Positions 6,101-13,672 of a DNA stretch of 18,071 nucleotides are shown piece by piece. The notes beneath the pieces are model-generated. The model did not search any database and was not told the origin of the DNA. It saw only the letters and a list, made by a program, of their open reading frames with translations. The DNA lies in the NCBI GenBank assembly GCA_964592115.1, contig CAZQCP010000054.1, positions 1 to 18,071 on the forward strand, written 5' to 3'. Source of the stretch: Sva-07 sp964592115 (GTDB lineage Bacteria > Actinomycetota > Acidimicrobiia > Acidimicrobiales > Ilumatobacteraceae). Both the position numbers and the translations under genes were made by a program. Within the stretch, counting starts at the first letter, position 1, and each line of letters starts with the position of its first letter.

Positions 6101-7935
6101 CCGACACCCGTGGCCCCGTCGACGAGGAGCATGAGGAGGAGGTACTGCCGCGCTGGAGCGTCGCCGACGTCCACGAGTCGCTCGAATCACGCTCGTTCAC
6201 CGATGCCGTCGAGCGCTCATCGGCCGACGTCGACCGGCTCGCTGCGCTCTTCGACGAGCTCGGCATCCGCGCCGTCGATCCGCGCCCGGCGACAGCCGAC
6301 GACGGCACCCGAGCCGATCGCGTACTGCGCGAGCTCAACCGAGTGACCGACGAGGTCAACGTCTTGCGCACCTACGTCTACGCGACGGTTGCCACCGACT
6401 CGCGCGACCAGCGTGCCCAGGCCACGTTCAGCGAGATCCGCCAACTCGACGCCACCGTGCGACCGCTCACCGCCCGTCTCGCCGACTGGGTGGCGGCGCT
6501 CGGGGTCGAGGCGTTGGCGAGCGTCAGCGGCGAGGTCGACGACCACCGTGGTCCGCTGCTGCGCCTCGCCGCCCGCGCGGAACATCAGATGAGCGAAGCC
6601 GAGGAGCACCTGGCAGCCGAGCTCTCGCTGACCGGTGCCAGTGCGTGGGCGCGGTTGCAGGCCGACGTGACGTCCCAGCTCACGGGCGACGTCGCGTTCG
6701 CGGACGGCATCCGCACATTGCCGATGACCGCCGTGCGCGGGCTCGCCACCGACCCCGATCCCACGGTCCGCCGGGCCGCCTACGACGCCGAACTCGCGAC
6801 CTGGCCGACGATCGAGGTGCCCGTCGCCGCCGCGCTCAACGCGATCAAGGGCGAAGCCCACGCGCTCAACCGGCGCCGGCATTGGGCGTCACCGCTCGAC
6901 GCCGCGCTGTTCGCCAACAGCGTCGGTCGCGACACGTTCGAGGCGATGCAGTCAGCAGTCGTCGCGTCGCTGCCTGATCTGCGTCGCTGGATGCGGGTCA
7001 AGGCGGGCCTCCATGGACACGATCCCGACAGTGGGTTGCCGTGGTGGGACCTCGTCGCCCCACTCCCGGTCGCCGGGGGATCGATCTCGTGGGACGAAGG
7101 CGTCGGCATCGTGCGCGACGCGTTCGCCGAGTACAGCGGCCCGCTCGGCGGGCTCGTCGACCGCGCCCTGACCGAGCAGTGGATCGACGCCGGACCGCGC
7201 GCCGGCAAGACCGGCGGGGCGTTCTGCGCCCGCTTCGTAGGCGACCGGTCGCTCGTGCTGCTCAACTGGTCGGGTTCGCCAGACTCGGCGCAGACCACCG
7301 CCCACGAGCTCGGCCACGCCTACCACAACACCACCGTCGCCGAACGCACCGCCCTCCAGCGCCAGTTCCCGATGGCGCTCGCCGAGACGGCGAGCATCTT
7401 CTGCGAGACGCTCGTCGTCGAAGCGGGGTTGGCGCGCACCTCCGGCGACGCCCGCCTCGCCCAGCTCGACGTCGACCTGCAGGGCACGAACCAGGTGATC
7501 GTCGACATCCACTCACGGTTCTTGTTCGAGACCGAGCTGTTCGCCCGGCGCCAGCGTCGCACGCTCTCCCCTGCCGAACTGTGCGAGATGATGACCGAGG
7601 CGCAGGCCACCGCCTATGGCGACGGACTCGACCAGCGCACCGCCCACCCGTACATGTGGCTGCTCAAGCCGCACTACTACTCGTCGCACTTCTACAACTG
7701 GCCCTACACGTACGGGCTGCTGTTCGGACTCGGACTGTTCGCCCGGTATCGAGAAGATCCCGAGCGCTTCCGCTCCGGGTACGACAACCTGCTCTCGCGT
7801 GCGGGGATGGACACCGCCGAGGCGCTCGGCGCGTCGTTCGGACTCGACGTCACCGACGAGGCGTTCTGGACCGCGAGCCTCGACGTGGTCCGCGGCCGCA
7901 TCGCCGACTACACCGCACTCGCCGCCGATCGTTGA
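6097..7935 (+). CDS. M3 family oligoendopeptidase (PepF-like zinc metallopeptidase)
   Basis: Cytoplasmic zinc peptidase that trims short peptides. The 612-aa product carries the HExxH site HELGH (H403, E404, H407, in TTAHELGHAYH) and the third ligand E430 in ALAETASIFCET, the normal M3 layout. The family's C-terminal substrate loop is visible in KPHYYSSHFYNWPYTYG. There is no signal peptide. The start is GTG 6097, overlapping the mshD stop by 4 bp, so the two are co-translated; earlier in-frame starts lie inside mshD and are rejected. The first ~15 residues are acidic and probably disordered. The family is secure; whether it is strictly PepF is less so. Its link to mycothiol is not explained by known biology and may be simple operon sharing. 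Confidence 0.93.
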   Translation: MTDTRGPVDEEHEEEVLPRWSVADVHESLESRSFTDAVERSSADVDRLAALFDELGIRAVDPRPATADDGTRADRVLRELNRVTDEVNVLRTYVYATVATDSRDQRAQATFSEIRQLDATVRPLTARLADWVAALGVEALASVSGEVDDHRGPLLRLAARAEHQMSEAEEHLAAELSLTGASAWARLQADVTSQLTGDVAFADGIRTLPMTAVRGLATDPDPTVRRAAYDAELATWPTIEVPVAAALNAIKGEAHALNRRRHWASPLDAALFANSVGRDTFEAMQSAVVASLPDLRRWMRVKAGLHGHDPDSGLPWWDLVAPLPVAGGSISWDEGVGIVRDAFAEYSGPLGGLVDRALTEQWIDAGPRAGKTGGAFCARFVGDRSLVLLNWSGSPDSAQTTAHELGHAYHNTTVAERTALQRQFPMALAETASIFCETLVVEAGLARTSGDARLAQLDVDLQGTNQVIVDIHSRFLFETELFARRQRRTLSPAELCEMMTEAQATAYGDGLDQRTAHPYMWLLKPHYYSSHFYNWPYTYGLLFGLGLFARYREDPERFRSGYDNLLSRAGMDTAEALGASFGLDVTDEAFWTASLDVVRGRIADYTALAADR

Positions 7936-7952
7936 GCACAGGGCGACGTTCG

Positions 7953-9059
7953 ATGAGCACTGCATCCGCACCACCCGAGACGCGCACGACGATCGCGTCG
8001 CACGTCGGGCTGTCGCGGTACGGCGCGTCGCGCGACGAGCTCGCAGCGGTGCTCGACGGCGAGCCGCGCTACCGGCTCGACCAACTGTGGGACGGCTTGT
8101 ACCGCCAGCTGCTCACTCCGGATGAGATCACGTCGCTGCCCAAGGCGCTGCGCCACCAGCTCGACGAGCGGCTGCCGACCGCACTGACCCCGGTCACCGA
8201 ATCGGTCAGCGATCGCGGCGACACGATCAAGTTCCTCTGGGAGCTCGACGGCGCCAGCCGCGTGGAGACCGTGCTCATGCTCTACCCCGATCGGGCAACG
8301 GTCTGCGTCAGCAGCCAGGCGGGGTGTGCGATGGCGTGCGGATTCTGCGCCACCGGGCAAGCCGGATTCACGCGCCACCTCACCACGGGCGAGATCGTGG
8401 AGCAGGTCGTGCGCGCCGCCCGCCGCGCGAAGCAGTCCGATCGGCGCGTCTCCAACATCGTGTTCATGGGCATGGGCGAGCCGATGGCCAACCTCGACGC
8501 GGTCTGGCCGTCGGTCGAACGCTTCCACGGCGACCTCGGACTGTCGGCCCGCCACATCACCGTGTCGACGGTCGGCATCTTGCCCGGCATCCGCGCGCTG
8601 CGGGATCGAGCACTTCCCGTGAACCTCGCCGTGTCGCTCCACGCGGCCAACGACGAGCTCCGCGACGAGCTCGTGCCGATCAATCGCCGCTACCCGATCG
8701 AGGACCTGATGGCGACGTGCGCCGAGTACCTGGACGTGAAGGGCCGGCGGATCAGCTTCGAGTGGGCGATGATCGACGGCGTCAACGACCGCGACCAGGA
8801 TGCGACCGAGCTCGCCGCGTTGTGCCGGCGCCTCGCCCCGCAGGCGCACGTCAACCTGATCCCACTCAACCCGACGCCCGGCTATCCGACCCGCGGCACG
8901 CCACCGGCACGTGTCGATGCATTCCGTGATCGGCTGATCGACCTCGGCGCCAACGCCACCGTGCGCCGCAACCGGGGCACCGACATCGACGCCGCCTGCG
9001 GCCAACTCGCCGCTGGCCAGCCCGTCACGCTCGGCACCACCCGCCGTCAGCGCAGGTAG
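7953..9059 (+). CDS. rlmN: 23S rRNA (A2503-C2) / tRNA (A37-C2) methyltransferase RlmN
   Basis: Radical-SAM enzyme that methylates C2 of A2503 in 23S rRNA and usually A37 of some tRNAs. The 368-aa product has the cluster motif CxxxCxxC at C125, C129 and C132 (GCAMACGFCATGQAGF), the same numbers as in E. coli RlmN. It also has C118 (ATVCVSS) and the C-terminal methyl-carrying cysteine C349 (DIDAACGQL). MGMGEPMANLD and VSTVGILPGI are family signatures. The two catalytic cysteines point to an RlmN-type mechanism. ATG 7953 lies 17 bp after the peptidase stop, so it is probably the third gene of the mshD operon. Its last 13 bp overlap the end of the convergent DUF6285 gene. Confidence 0.96.
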   Translation: MSTASAPPETRTTIASHVGLSRYGASRDELAAVLDGEPRYRLDQLWDGLYRQLLTPDEITSLPKALRHQLDERLPTALTPVTESVSDRGDTIKFLWELDGASRVETVLMLYPDRATVCVSSQAGCAMACGFCATGQAGFTRHLTTGEIVEQVVRAARRAKQSDRRVSNIVFMGMGEPMANLDAVWPSVERFHGDLGLSARHITVSTVGILPGIRALRDRALPVNLAVSLHAANDELRDELVPINRRYPIEDLMATCAEYLDVKGRRISFEWAMIDGVNDRDQDATELAALCRRLAPQAHVNLIPLNPTPGYPTRGTPPARVDAFRDRLIDLGANATVRRNRGTDIDAACGQLAAGQPVTLGTTRRQRR

Positions 9060-9388
9060 CGCGGGTTCGCCACCGTCAACTTGTCGACCACCGACTCGAG
9101 GAGCAGCGCTCGTAACTCGGCCTGGTCGCCGTCGAACGTACGGTCACGGATCGCCGCTGCCAGCTCGGCGTCGTCGGCGACCCCGAGGCGCTCGAGGCGG
9201 GCGTGATGCGCGGCCTCCTGCGCCTCGCCGACATCGAGCTCGCGCTCGACCATCGACAACATGTTCGCGGCGACCCGAGCGTGGAACTGCAATCGTCCGT
9301 CCGTGCCGGCGATCACGTCCTTGTCGATCCACTCGCGCACGGCGGTGACGATGTCGGCGAGGGTCGGTGCGTCGTGCGGCGCGGCCAT
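9047..9388 (-). CDS. DUF6285 domain protein
   Basis: 113-aa soluble protein of unknown function. The start MAAPHDAPTLADIVTAVREW and the core GRLQFHARVAANMLSMVEREL are typical of DUF6285 as I recall it, a small helical family commonly found directly behind acyl-CoA-dehydrogenase-associated phosphotransferases, exactly as here. Start ATG 9388 was chosen, with AGGGAAG upstream; GTG 9394, two codons earlier, would give a GTGA overlap with the upstream stop and is equally possible. The 3' end overlaps the convergent rlmN gene by 13 bp. A partner or accessory role for the phosphotransferase is an inference from gene order. Confidence 0.82.
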   Translation of the reverse strand: MAAPHDAPTLADIVTAVREWIDKDVIAGTDGRLQFHARVAANMLSMVERELDVGEAQEAAHHARLERLGVADDAELAAAIRDRTFDGDQAELRALLLESVVDKLTVANPRYLR

Positions 9389-9390
9389 GG

Positions 9391-10356
9391 TCACCACTTC
9401 CCTTCGAGCATGTTCAACAGGTCGTACTCGTTCTCGCAGACCCGGCGACCGATCGCCGCCAACTCGTGGCTCCGCGCGACCCCGCTGAGGTGGGCGTTCG
9501 CCTGCAACATGCACATGATCCCCCACTTCCACGTCCCGAGCACCTCCCACCACAACACCCTGGCGGGGTCAACGGCGCCGCCCCCGGCGGCCTCGTAGGC
9601 GGCGAACAGCGTCTCGTAGTCGCCGAGACCCGCCACGGGCGGGCCGCCACCGAAACGCCACGCCTTGACGCACAGCCAGCCGAGGTCCTCCATCGGATCA
9701 CCGAGGTGAGCCAGCTCCCAGTCGATCACGGCGCGCAGCCCGTCAGGGCCGACAATCACGTTGCCCAGGCGGAAGTCACCGTGCACCAGCCGCACCGCTC
9801 CCGGCTCGGGACGACGGTCGACGAGCCAGTTGCGCACGAGCTCGAGCACCGGGTGCGGGTGCCCGATCGTGTCCAGCACCTCGGTGTAGTAGGCGAGCTG
9901 GTCCGTCTCGACGAGGCCCTCGACCGACGTCGGATCGATCTGGTGGATGCGCGCCAGCGCGTCGCCGAAGTCGGCGGCGAGATGCCGGCGCGCATCCGCA
10001 TATTCCTCGTCACGCTGGATCTTGCGGGCGATCGTCTCGCCCTCGACCGCTTCGAGCACCATCATCGACATGCCCGCCGAGCCCGACGATGCTCCGTCAT
10101 CCGTGCGGGCGTCGATCAACCGCGCCACGGGCACGCCGGCGGCGCCGGCGGCACGCACGACATCGGCCTCGACGAGCATGTCGCGGACATCTCCCGTGCG
10201 CTGGCGCTGGAGCACGAGCGCACGCCCATCGGCGATGAAGCGCCACGTCTCACGCGAGGCACCGCCGGACAGGCGGCGCAGGTCGGTCACGTCGGCGCCG
10301 TCGAGCATCTCGGACAACGTCGTCGTCAGCTCGGCGTACGCCGCTGATGTCTCCAC
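9391..10356 (-). CDS. Phosphotransferase of the aminoglycoside/choline kinase (ACAD10-like) family
   Basis: Small-molecule kinase fold, APH family. The 321-aa product shows the catalytic loop LVHGDFRLGN (HGD 192-194, N199), the metal-binding DWE (212-214) in VIDWELAHLGDPMEDLGWL, and the nucleotide loop LRRLSGGASRETW. This subfamily is like FadE36 of mycobacteria and the kinase domain of mammalian ACAD10/11, which phosphorylate 4-hydroxy acyl-CoAs, so a role in hydroxy-fatty-acid breakdown is likelier than drug resistance. Start uncertain: GTG 10356 gives a usual ~28-residue lead to the nucleotide loop; GTG 10422 would add 22 residues. It probably forms a pair with the DUF6285 gene (overlap or 2-bp gap). 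Confidence 0.86.
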   Translation of the reverse strand: METSAAYAELTTTLSEMLDGADVTDLRRLSGGASRETWRFIADGRALVLQRQRTGDVRDMLVEADVVRAAGAAGVPVARLIDARTDDGASSGSAGMSMMVLEAVEGETIARKIQRDEEYADARRHLAADFGDALARIHQIDPTSVEGLVETDQLAYYTEVLDTIGHPHPVLELVRNWLVDRRPEPGAVRLVHGDFRLGNVIVGPDGLRAVIDWELAHLGDPMEDLGWLCVKAWRFGGGPPVAGLGDYETLFAAYEAAGGGAVDPARVLWWEVLGTWKWGIMCMLQANAHLSGVARSHELAAIGRRVCENEYDLLNMLEGKW

Positions 10357-10449
10357 GGCGCCCGAGACTGTCAGACCCGCCGAGACCGAGTCACATCGGG
10401 CGGACCGTTGCCCGTGGCGCACGTCCGCGGGCGACTGGACGTGCCGGTG

Positions 10450-11793
10450 TCAGCAGGCGGCGAGACGCACCGACGGGTACGGGTTGACCGCCAGCCCACC
10501 GCCGGGATGGATCTCGAAGTGCAGGTGCGGCACTCCGGTCGCGTTGCCGGTGTCGCCGTTGTACCCGATCACCTCGCCCTGCTCGACGCGGCGATTGACG
10601 CCTTCGAACGACGACAGGTGGGCGTAGTAGTAGCGGTTGCCGTTGTCGCCGACGAGCGAGATCGCGTTGCCGCCGAGGCGGTTCTGCTTGAACGTGACCA
10701 TGCCACCGACGACGGCATAGATCGGCGTGCCGGCGGGGGCGAGCATGTCGACGCCCTCGTGACGCCGCCCGCCAGAGCGTGGCGAGCCCCAGCTGTCGCC
10801 GTACGCGGCGCCCGAGATGGGGCACAAGATGTTGTCGAGGTAGACCTCGCCGTTGAGCACTCCCATCGGCGTGCTGCCGGGCCCGCCCGTGCCCGTGCGA
10901 CCGCCGCTCGTGCCGCCCGACGCGCCGGTGTTCGGCGCCAGCGTCGGCACCGCCAACGTCGGGTCGTCGGCGGCGGCGGAACCGACGTCGGAGTCTGCCG
11001 CCACGTCGGTGTCGTCGCTCGCCGCATCCGCTGCTGCAGCAGCCTGCGCGGCGAGGACACCAGGGTTCGGCCGCGCCTTCGCCGCCGCGGCTGCGTTGGC
11101 GAGCATCGCCTCTTGCAACTTGGCGAGATCGGCCGCGTACTGAGCTTGCAGCGCCCGCTGCACCGCCTCGTCGGTGAGCCGCTGCTCTTCGATCCGCCGC
11201 AGGCGGTCGACCTCGGCCTCGGCCTCGGTCTGCAACTCGGCGAACAGATCTCGCTGCGCTTCCACCGAACGGCGATGCGCAGCCAGCTCGGAGCGCTTGG
11301 CCGCGAGCTGCTTCTCGGCGAAATCGAACTCGTCGAGCGCGCTCTTGCCGCTGTCGTTCACGACACCGCCGAGCACTTCGGCTTGCACCTGATCCTTGGG
11401 TGGCTGCAGCCCCGTGAGCAAGGGGATGCCGCTCGCCCCGCTCGTGGCGAAGCGGGCCATGGCGATGGCTTCGACGTCGCGGCGGAGCGCGGCGACCTGA
11501 CGCTCGAGGTCGTCGGTCTCGCGGGCCAGCGACTCGGCTTCGGCTTCGAGCACCTCGAGGTCGGACTGCGCCTGGAAGAACGCCGACGCCGCCTCGTTGG
11601 CGCGCTCGCGAGCTGCTTGGATCTCGAGCGCTGCCCGGGTGGCCTCCTCCTCGCTCGTCTGCGCGGAACTGGCGGGACCGGTCATGGCCACGGGGACGCA
11701 CAACAGCGCCGCAGCAACGAGAATCACGTGCCCGACGCTTCGTGTCACACGGCGACAGCCGCGCCCGAGCGTGCTCGCCGCGGTCTTGGGCAT
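10450..11793 (-). CDS. Secreted coiled-coil M23 (LytM/EnvC-like) peptidase
   Basis: Peptidoglycan hydrolase or hydrolase activator outside the membrane. From ATG 11793 it is 447 aa. Parts in order: Arg-rich n-region and hydrophobic core (~16-38) with a likely cut after ASSA (44); long coiled coils (~46-115 and ~150-235); an Ala/Gly/Thr/Asp-rich linker (~236-310); a C-terminal LytM domain (~320-440) with Zn ligands H345 and D349 (RRHEGVDM) and H423-x-H425 (PHLHFEI). All metal residues are present, so it could be active rather than a degenerate EnvC-type activator. The frame is open up to ATG 11940, but the extra 49 residues have poorer codon use and would bury the signal peptide, and a TAGGCT box lies between the two ATGs. 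I therefore prefer 11793. It lies downstream of the SRPBCC gene. Confidence 0.85.
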   Translation of the reverse strand: MPKTAASTLGRGCRRVTRSVGHVILVAAALLCVPVAMTGPASSAQTSEEEATRAALEIQAARERANEAASAFFQAQSDLEVLEAEAESLARETDDLERQVAALRRDVEAIAMARFATSGASGIPLLTGLQPPKDQVQAEVLGGVVNDSGKSALDEFDFAEKQLAAKRSELAAHRRSVEAQRDLFAELQTEAEAEVDRLRRIEEQRLTDEAVQRALQAQYAADLAKLQEAMLANAAAAAKARPNPGVLAAQAAAAADAASDDTDVAADSDVGSAAADDPTLAVPTLAPNTGASGGTSGGRTGTGGPGSTPMGVLNGEVYLDNILCPISGAAYGDSWGSPRSGGRRHEGVDMLAPAGTPIYAVVGGMVTFKQNRLGGNAISLVGDNGNRYYYAHLSSFEGVNRRVEQGEVIGYNGDTGNATGVPHLHFEIHPGGGLAVNPYPSVRLAAC

Positions 11794-11803
11794 ACGCGGA
11801 GCG

Positions 11804-11809
11804 AGCCTA
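11804..11809 (-). promoter_or_regulatory. Candidate -10 box before the M23 peptidase gene
   Basis: TAGGCT on the minus strand, 10 nt before ATG 11793. It supports the shorter start and an internal promoter, with a leader of only a few nt. A lone TANNNT match is weak evidence. Confidence 0.3.
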
Positions 11810-11946
11810 GCGGTCATCTGGCGGGTGGGCAGTTCAGGCATGGGCGCGGTCGGCGCGTGTGTCCGGGGTGGTTCCACCGGCACCTCGCGCGTGGGTTCAT
11901 CGACCCCTGTACGAGCCTTCTTGAGCAAACCCTGATACATCGCCGG

Positions 11947-12396
11947 TCACGACGGCACGTCGAACATCGTCACGAGCGCGCTGGCGCCGCGCTCGACGTG
12001 ATCGTCGAGCACGCGCTGCAACACGGCGCCCGTCCACAAGCTCCCGCCATAGCGGAGGTGCATCGTCAACTCGGATCCGTCGCCGTCGCGCGGTTCGACC
12101 TGCGCCTGCAGGACCCACGGTGCGTGGGCGCGGCCGTCGACCTCGGCGCGTTCGAAGACCACGCTGCGTGCTGGCTCGTGAACCGTCCGGACCATCCGTA
12201 GCCGCTTCGAGCGCGCCAGCGGGCCGAGGTTGGCCCGTAGCTCGACGTCCCACGCCGGGCGGTCCTGCTCGTCGGGAGTGGTCGCGGTGACCTCGTGGAC
12301 GAGATCCATCCAGACGGGATAGCGGGCGAGGTCGTCGACGAGGACGAAGACCTCGGCTGGGGGCGCGGCGAGGACGACACTGCGCTCGATCTCCAC
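11947..12396 (-). CDS. SRPBCC (polyketide cyclase/START-like) family protein
   Basis: 149-aa helix-grip protein with a hydrophobic cavity. The pattern VEIERSVVLAAPPAEVFVLV, then DLARYPVWMDLVHEV at the N-terminus and a long last helix (TGAVLQRVLDDHVERGASAL), is typical of the Polyketide_cyc/SRPBCC group; lipid or small hydrophobic ligands are usual, but the actual ligand is unknown. Start GTG 12396 was chosen: GGGAG lies 5 nt upstream and the previous stop codon is one base before it. The longer open frame upstream is the shadow of the DUF3499-like gene. The tight spacing means the two are translated together. Confidence 0.87.
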   Translation of the reverse strand: MEIERSVVLAAPPAEVFVLVDDLARYPVWMDLVHEVTATTPDEQDRPAWDVELRANLGPLARSKRLRMVRTVHEPARSVVFERAEVDGRAHAPWVLQAQVEPRDGDGSELTMHLRYGGSLWTGAVLQRVLDDHVERGASALVTMFDVPS

Positions 12397-12397
12397 G

Positions 12398-13057
12398 TCA
12401 GCTCCCGCGGTCGGCGGTGCGGAACGCTCGTGCGAGCAGCGGGCTGCGCGCTGCGAGGAGCCCGTCGAGATCGTCCGCTTCGTCGAACTCCGGCGTCCAC
12501 GGGGTGAGCGGATCGGCAGCATCGGCTGCGTCGCCGGCGGCGCTGTGCGCATCGGATGCACGAGGCGCATCGTGGGCATCGACACGCTCGCCGACCGCCT
12601 CGTCGGGCTGTGCGGGTGGTGCGGGTTGTTCGGGCTGGTCGACCGGCCCGCTCGGCACGGGAGCGTCGTCCGCCTGTGCGGCCAGGGCATCGCCGAGATC
12701 GAGTTGGGCCGCGTGCTGATCAGCGGTGCGGTTGCGACGCCGTTCGGCGCGACGGCGGCGCGACGTGGACGTGGTCGCCAGGCCGGCACTCGAGGCGGTG
12801 GGCGATGGAGCACTCGATGACGCATCGACGGCCGGTGCGGGGGGCCGGAACAGGTGCAGATCGGGATCGCGAAGGTCGTCGAGCGTCCAGCCGCGCGGCA
12901 CGACCATCGAGTCGGCGTGGCGACGGCACAGCACACCGCCGGCACTCGCGCCACCGTCGGGGACGGCGTCGAGCCAGAACACGAGGTCTTCGGCGCGCAT
13001 GCCGTAGGCCACGGACGCGCGGTCGGAACACCCGGGGCGTTCGCAGAGGCGGTCCAT
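12398..13057 (-). CDS. DUF3499-like zinc-binding protein with disordered tail
   Basis: 219-aa protein. Residues 1-70 resemble DUF3499, an actinobacterial family of unknown function: CERPGCSDRASVAYGM, a FWLDAVPDG strand, then VLCRRHADSMVVPRGW. C5-x4-C10 and C44-x2-H47 could bind one zinc. Residues ~72-185 are low complexity (Ser/Ala, an Arg-rich stretch RRRRAERRRNR, then Ala/Pro/Asp/Gln). The last ~30 residues become ordered again (LTPWTPEFDEADDLDGLL, then SPLLARAF), suggesting a conserved docking tail. Start ATG 13057 has no Shine-Dalgarno but has TAGCAT 9 nt upstream. It heads the minus-strand cluster and is spaced one base from the SRPBCC gene. Confidence 0.75.
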   Translation of the reverse strand: MDRLCERPGCSDRASVAYGMRAEDLVFWLDAVPDGGASAGGVLCRRHADSMVVPRGWTLDDLRDPDLHLFRPPAPAVDASSSAPSPTASSAGLATTSTSRRRRAERRRNRTADQHAAQLDLGDALAAQADDAPVPSGPVDQPEQPAPPAQPDEAVGERVDAHDAPRASDAHSAAGDAADAADPLTPWTPEFDEADDLDGLLAARSPLLARAFRTADRGS

Positions 13058-13066
13058 CGTGACGCG

Positions 13067-13072
13067 ATGCTA
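13067..13072 (-). promoter_or_regulatory. -10 box before the DUF3499-like gene
   Basis: TAGCAT on the minus strand, 9 nt before ATG 13057, implying a leader of at most about 3 nt. It probably drives the DUF3499-SRPBCC pair and possibly the genes behind. No clear -35. Confidence 0.45.
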
Positions 13073-13222
13073 GTTCCCTGCGTGTCGGCACAACGGGGAC
13101 GCCGGCGCGACGTCGATCATGGCATCTGCGGTCGAGCGACGATCCGCGTTCTCAAGTGCGCTCGCGCGCCATGATGGGGCCTCGGTTCATCGGATTCCGA
13201 AATCACACGAAAGGGGAACCCC

Positions 13223-13606
13223 ATGAGACGCGGTTTGATCAGGGTCGTTCTCGCCCTCGCCGGCAATGCGCTCGGTCTGTGGATCGCATCACTGCTGCTG
13301 AGCGACGACATGCACGTCAAGGGCACGGCATTCGTCCTCGCCGTCTTGTTGTTCACCGCGGCGACCGTGGTGCTCGAGCCGTTCGTTCGCAAGATGGCGA
13401 CGGATCACCTGTCGGCCTTCGAGAGCCTCAGCACGCTCGTCACCACGTTTCTCGCACTGCTCGTCGCCGAGCTCGTCTCCGACGGCTTGGAGATCAGCGG
13501 AGTGGTCACCTGGGTTCTGGCGACCGTGATCGTGTGGCTCCTCACACTGTTGTTCCAGGTGGTGTTGTCGCGGCTCTTCGTCAAGGACGTTCCAGCCGGC
13601 AAGTGA
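13223..13606 (+). CDS. Four-helix membrane protein, PF04020 (phage-holin-4-like) family
   Basis: 127-aa integral membrane protein with four hydrophobic segments (~5-26, 33-53, 66-86, 93-119) and short charged loops. Its length and pattern (LIRVVLALAGNALGLWIASLLL; TAATVVLEPFVRKM) fit the family named mycobacterial 4-TMS phage holin, superfamily IV. Despite the name, members are usually ordinary chromosomal genes, and no phage gene is near. ATG 13223 has a good Shine-Dalgarno, AAAGGGG, 6 nt upstream, unlike most first genes in this window. A long hairpin starts 6 nt after the stop, so it is probably monocistronic. Function unknown. Confidence 0.83.
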   Translation: MRRGLIRVVLALAGNALGLWIASLLLSDDMHVKGTAFVLAVLLFTAATVVLEPFVRKMATDHLSAFESLSTLVTTFLALLVAELVSDGLEISGVVTWVLATVIVWLLTLLFQVVLSRLFVKDVPAGK

Positions 13607-13612
13607 CGACTC

Positions 13613-13653
13613 GGGCTGGTGCGCCCGTGGCGATGCCACGAGCGCACCGGCCC
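13613..13653 (+). terminator. Long hairpin terminator after the membrane protein gene
   Basis: GGGCTGGTGCGC pairs with GCGCACCGGCCC (one G-U), then a C-A mismatch, then CGTGGC pairs with GCCACG over a GAT triloop: 18 bp in all. It begins 6 nt after the stop codon. No U tract follows, the common hairpin-only form in GC-rich actinobacteria. The promoter box of the next gene begins 4 nt after it. Confidence 0.75.
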
Positions 13654-13657
13654 CGGA

Positions 13658-13663
13658 TAGAGT
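13658..13663 (+). promoter_or_regulatory. -10 box before the sulfatase-like gene
   Basis: TAGAGT on the plus strand, 9 nt before ATG 13673. There is no Shine-Dalgarno in the C-rich spacer, so a near-leaderless mRNA is likely. It sits directly behind the preceding terminator hairpin. Confidence 0.45.
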
Positions 13664-13672
13664 CCCGCCCCG

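Noticed and set aside
9391..10356. Aminoglycoside-resistance kinase
   Set aside because: The sequence pattern and DUF6285 neighbour fit the ACAD10/FadE36-like group rather than known resistance enzymes.
10408..12201. 597-aa plus-strand open frame over the M23 peptidase gene
   Set aside because: Mirror frame of a gene with a signal peptide, coiled coils and a full zinc site on the minus strand.
13189..13222. Hairpin hiding the Shine-Dalgarno of the membrane protein gene (ggggaacccc)
   Set aside because: Only a two-base loop would remain, which cannot form a stable stem.
13223..13606. Prophage remnant suggested by the holin family name
   Set aside because: PF04020-type proteins are widespread chromosomal genes, and no integrase, capsid or lysin gene is near.
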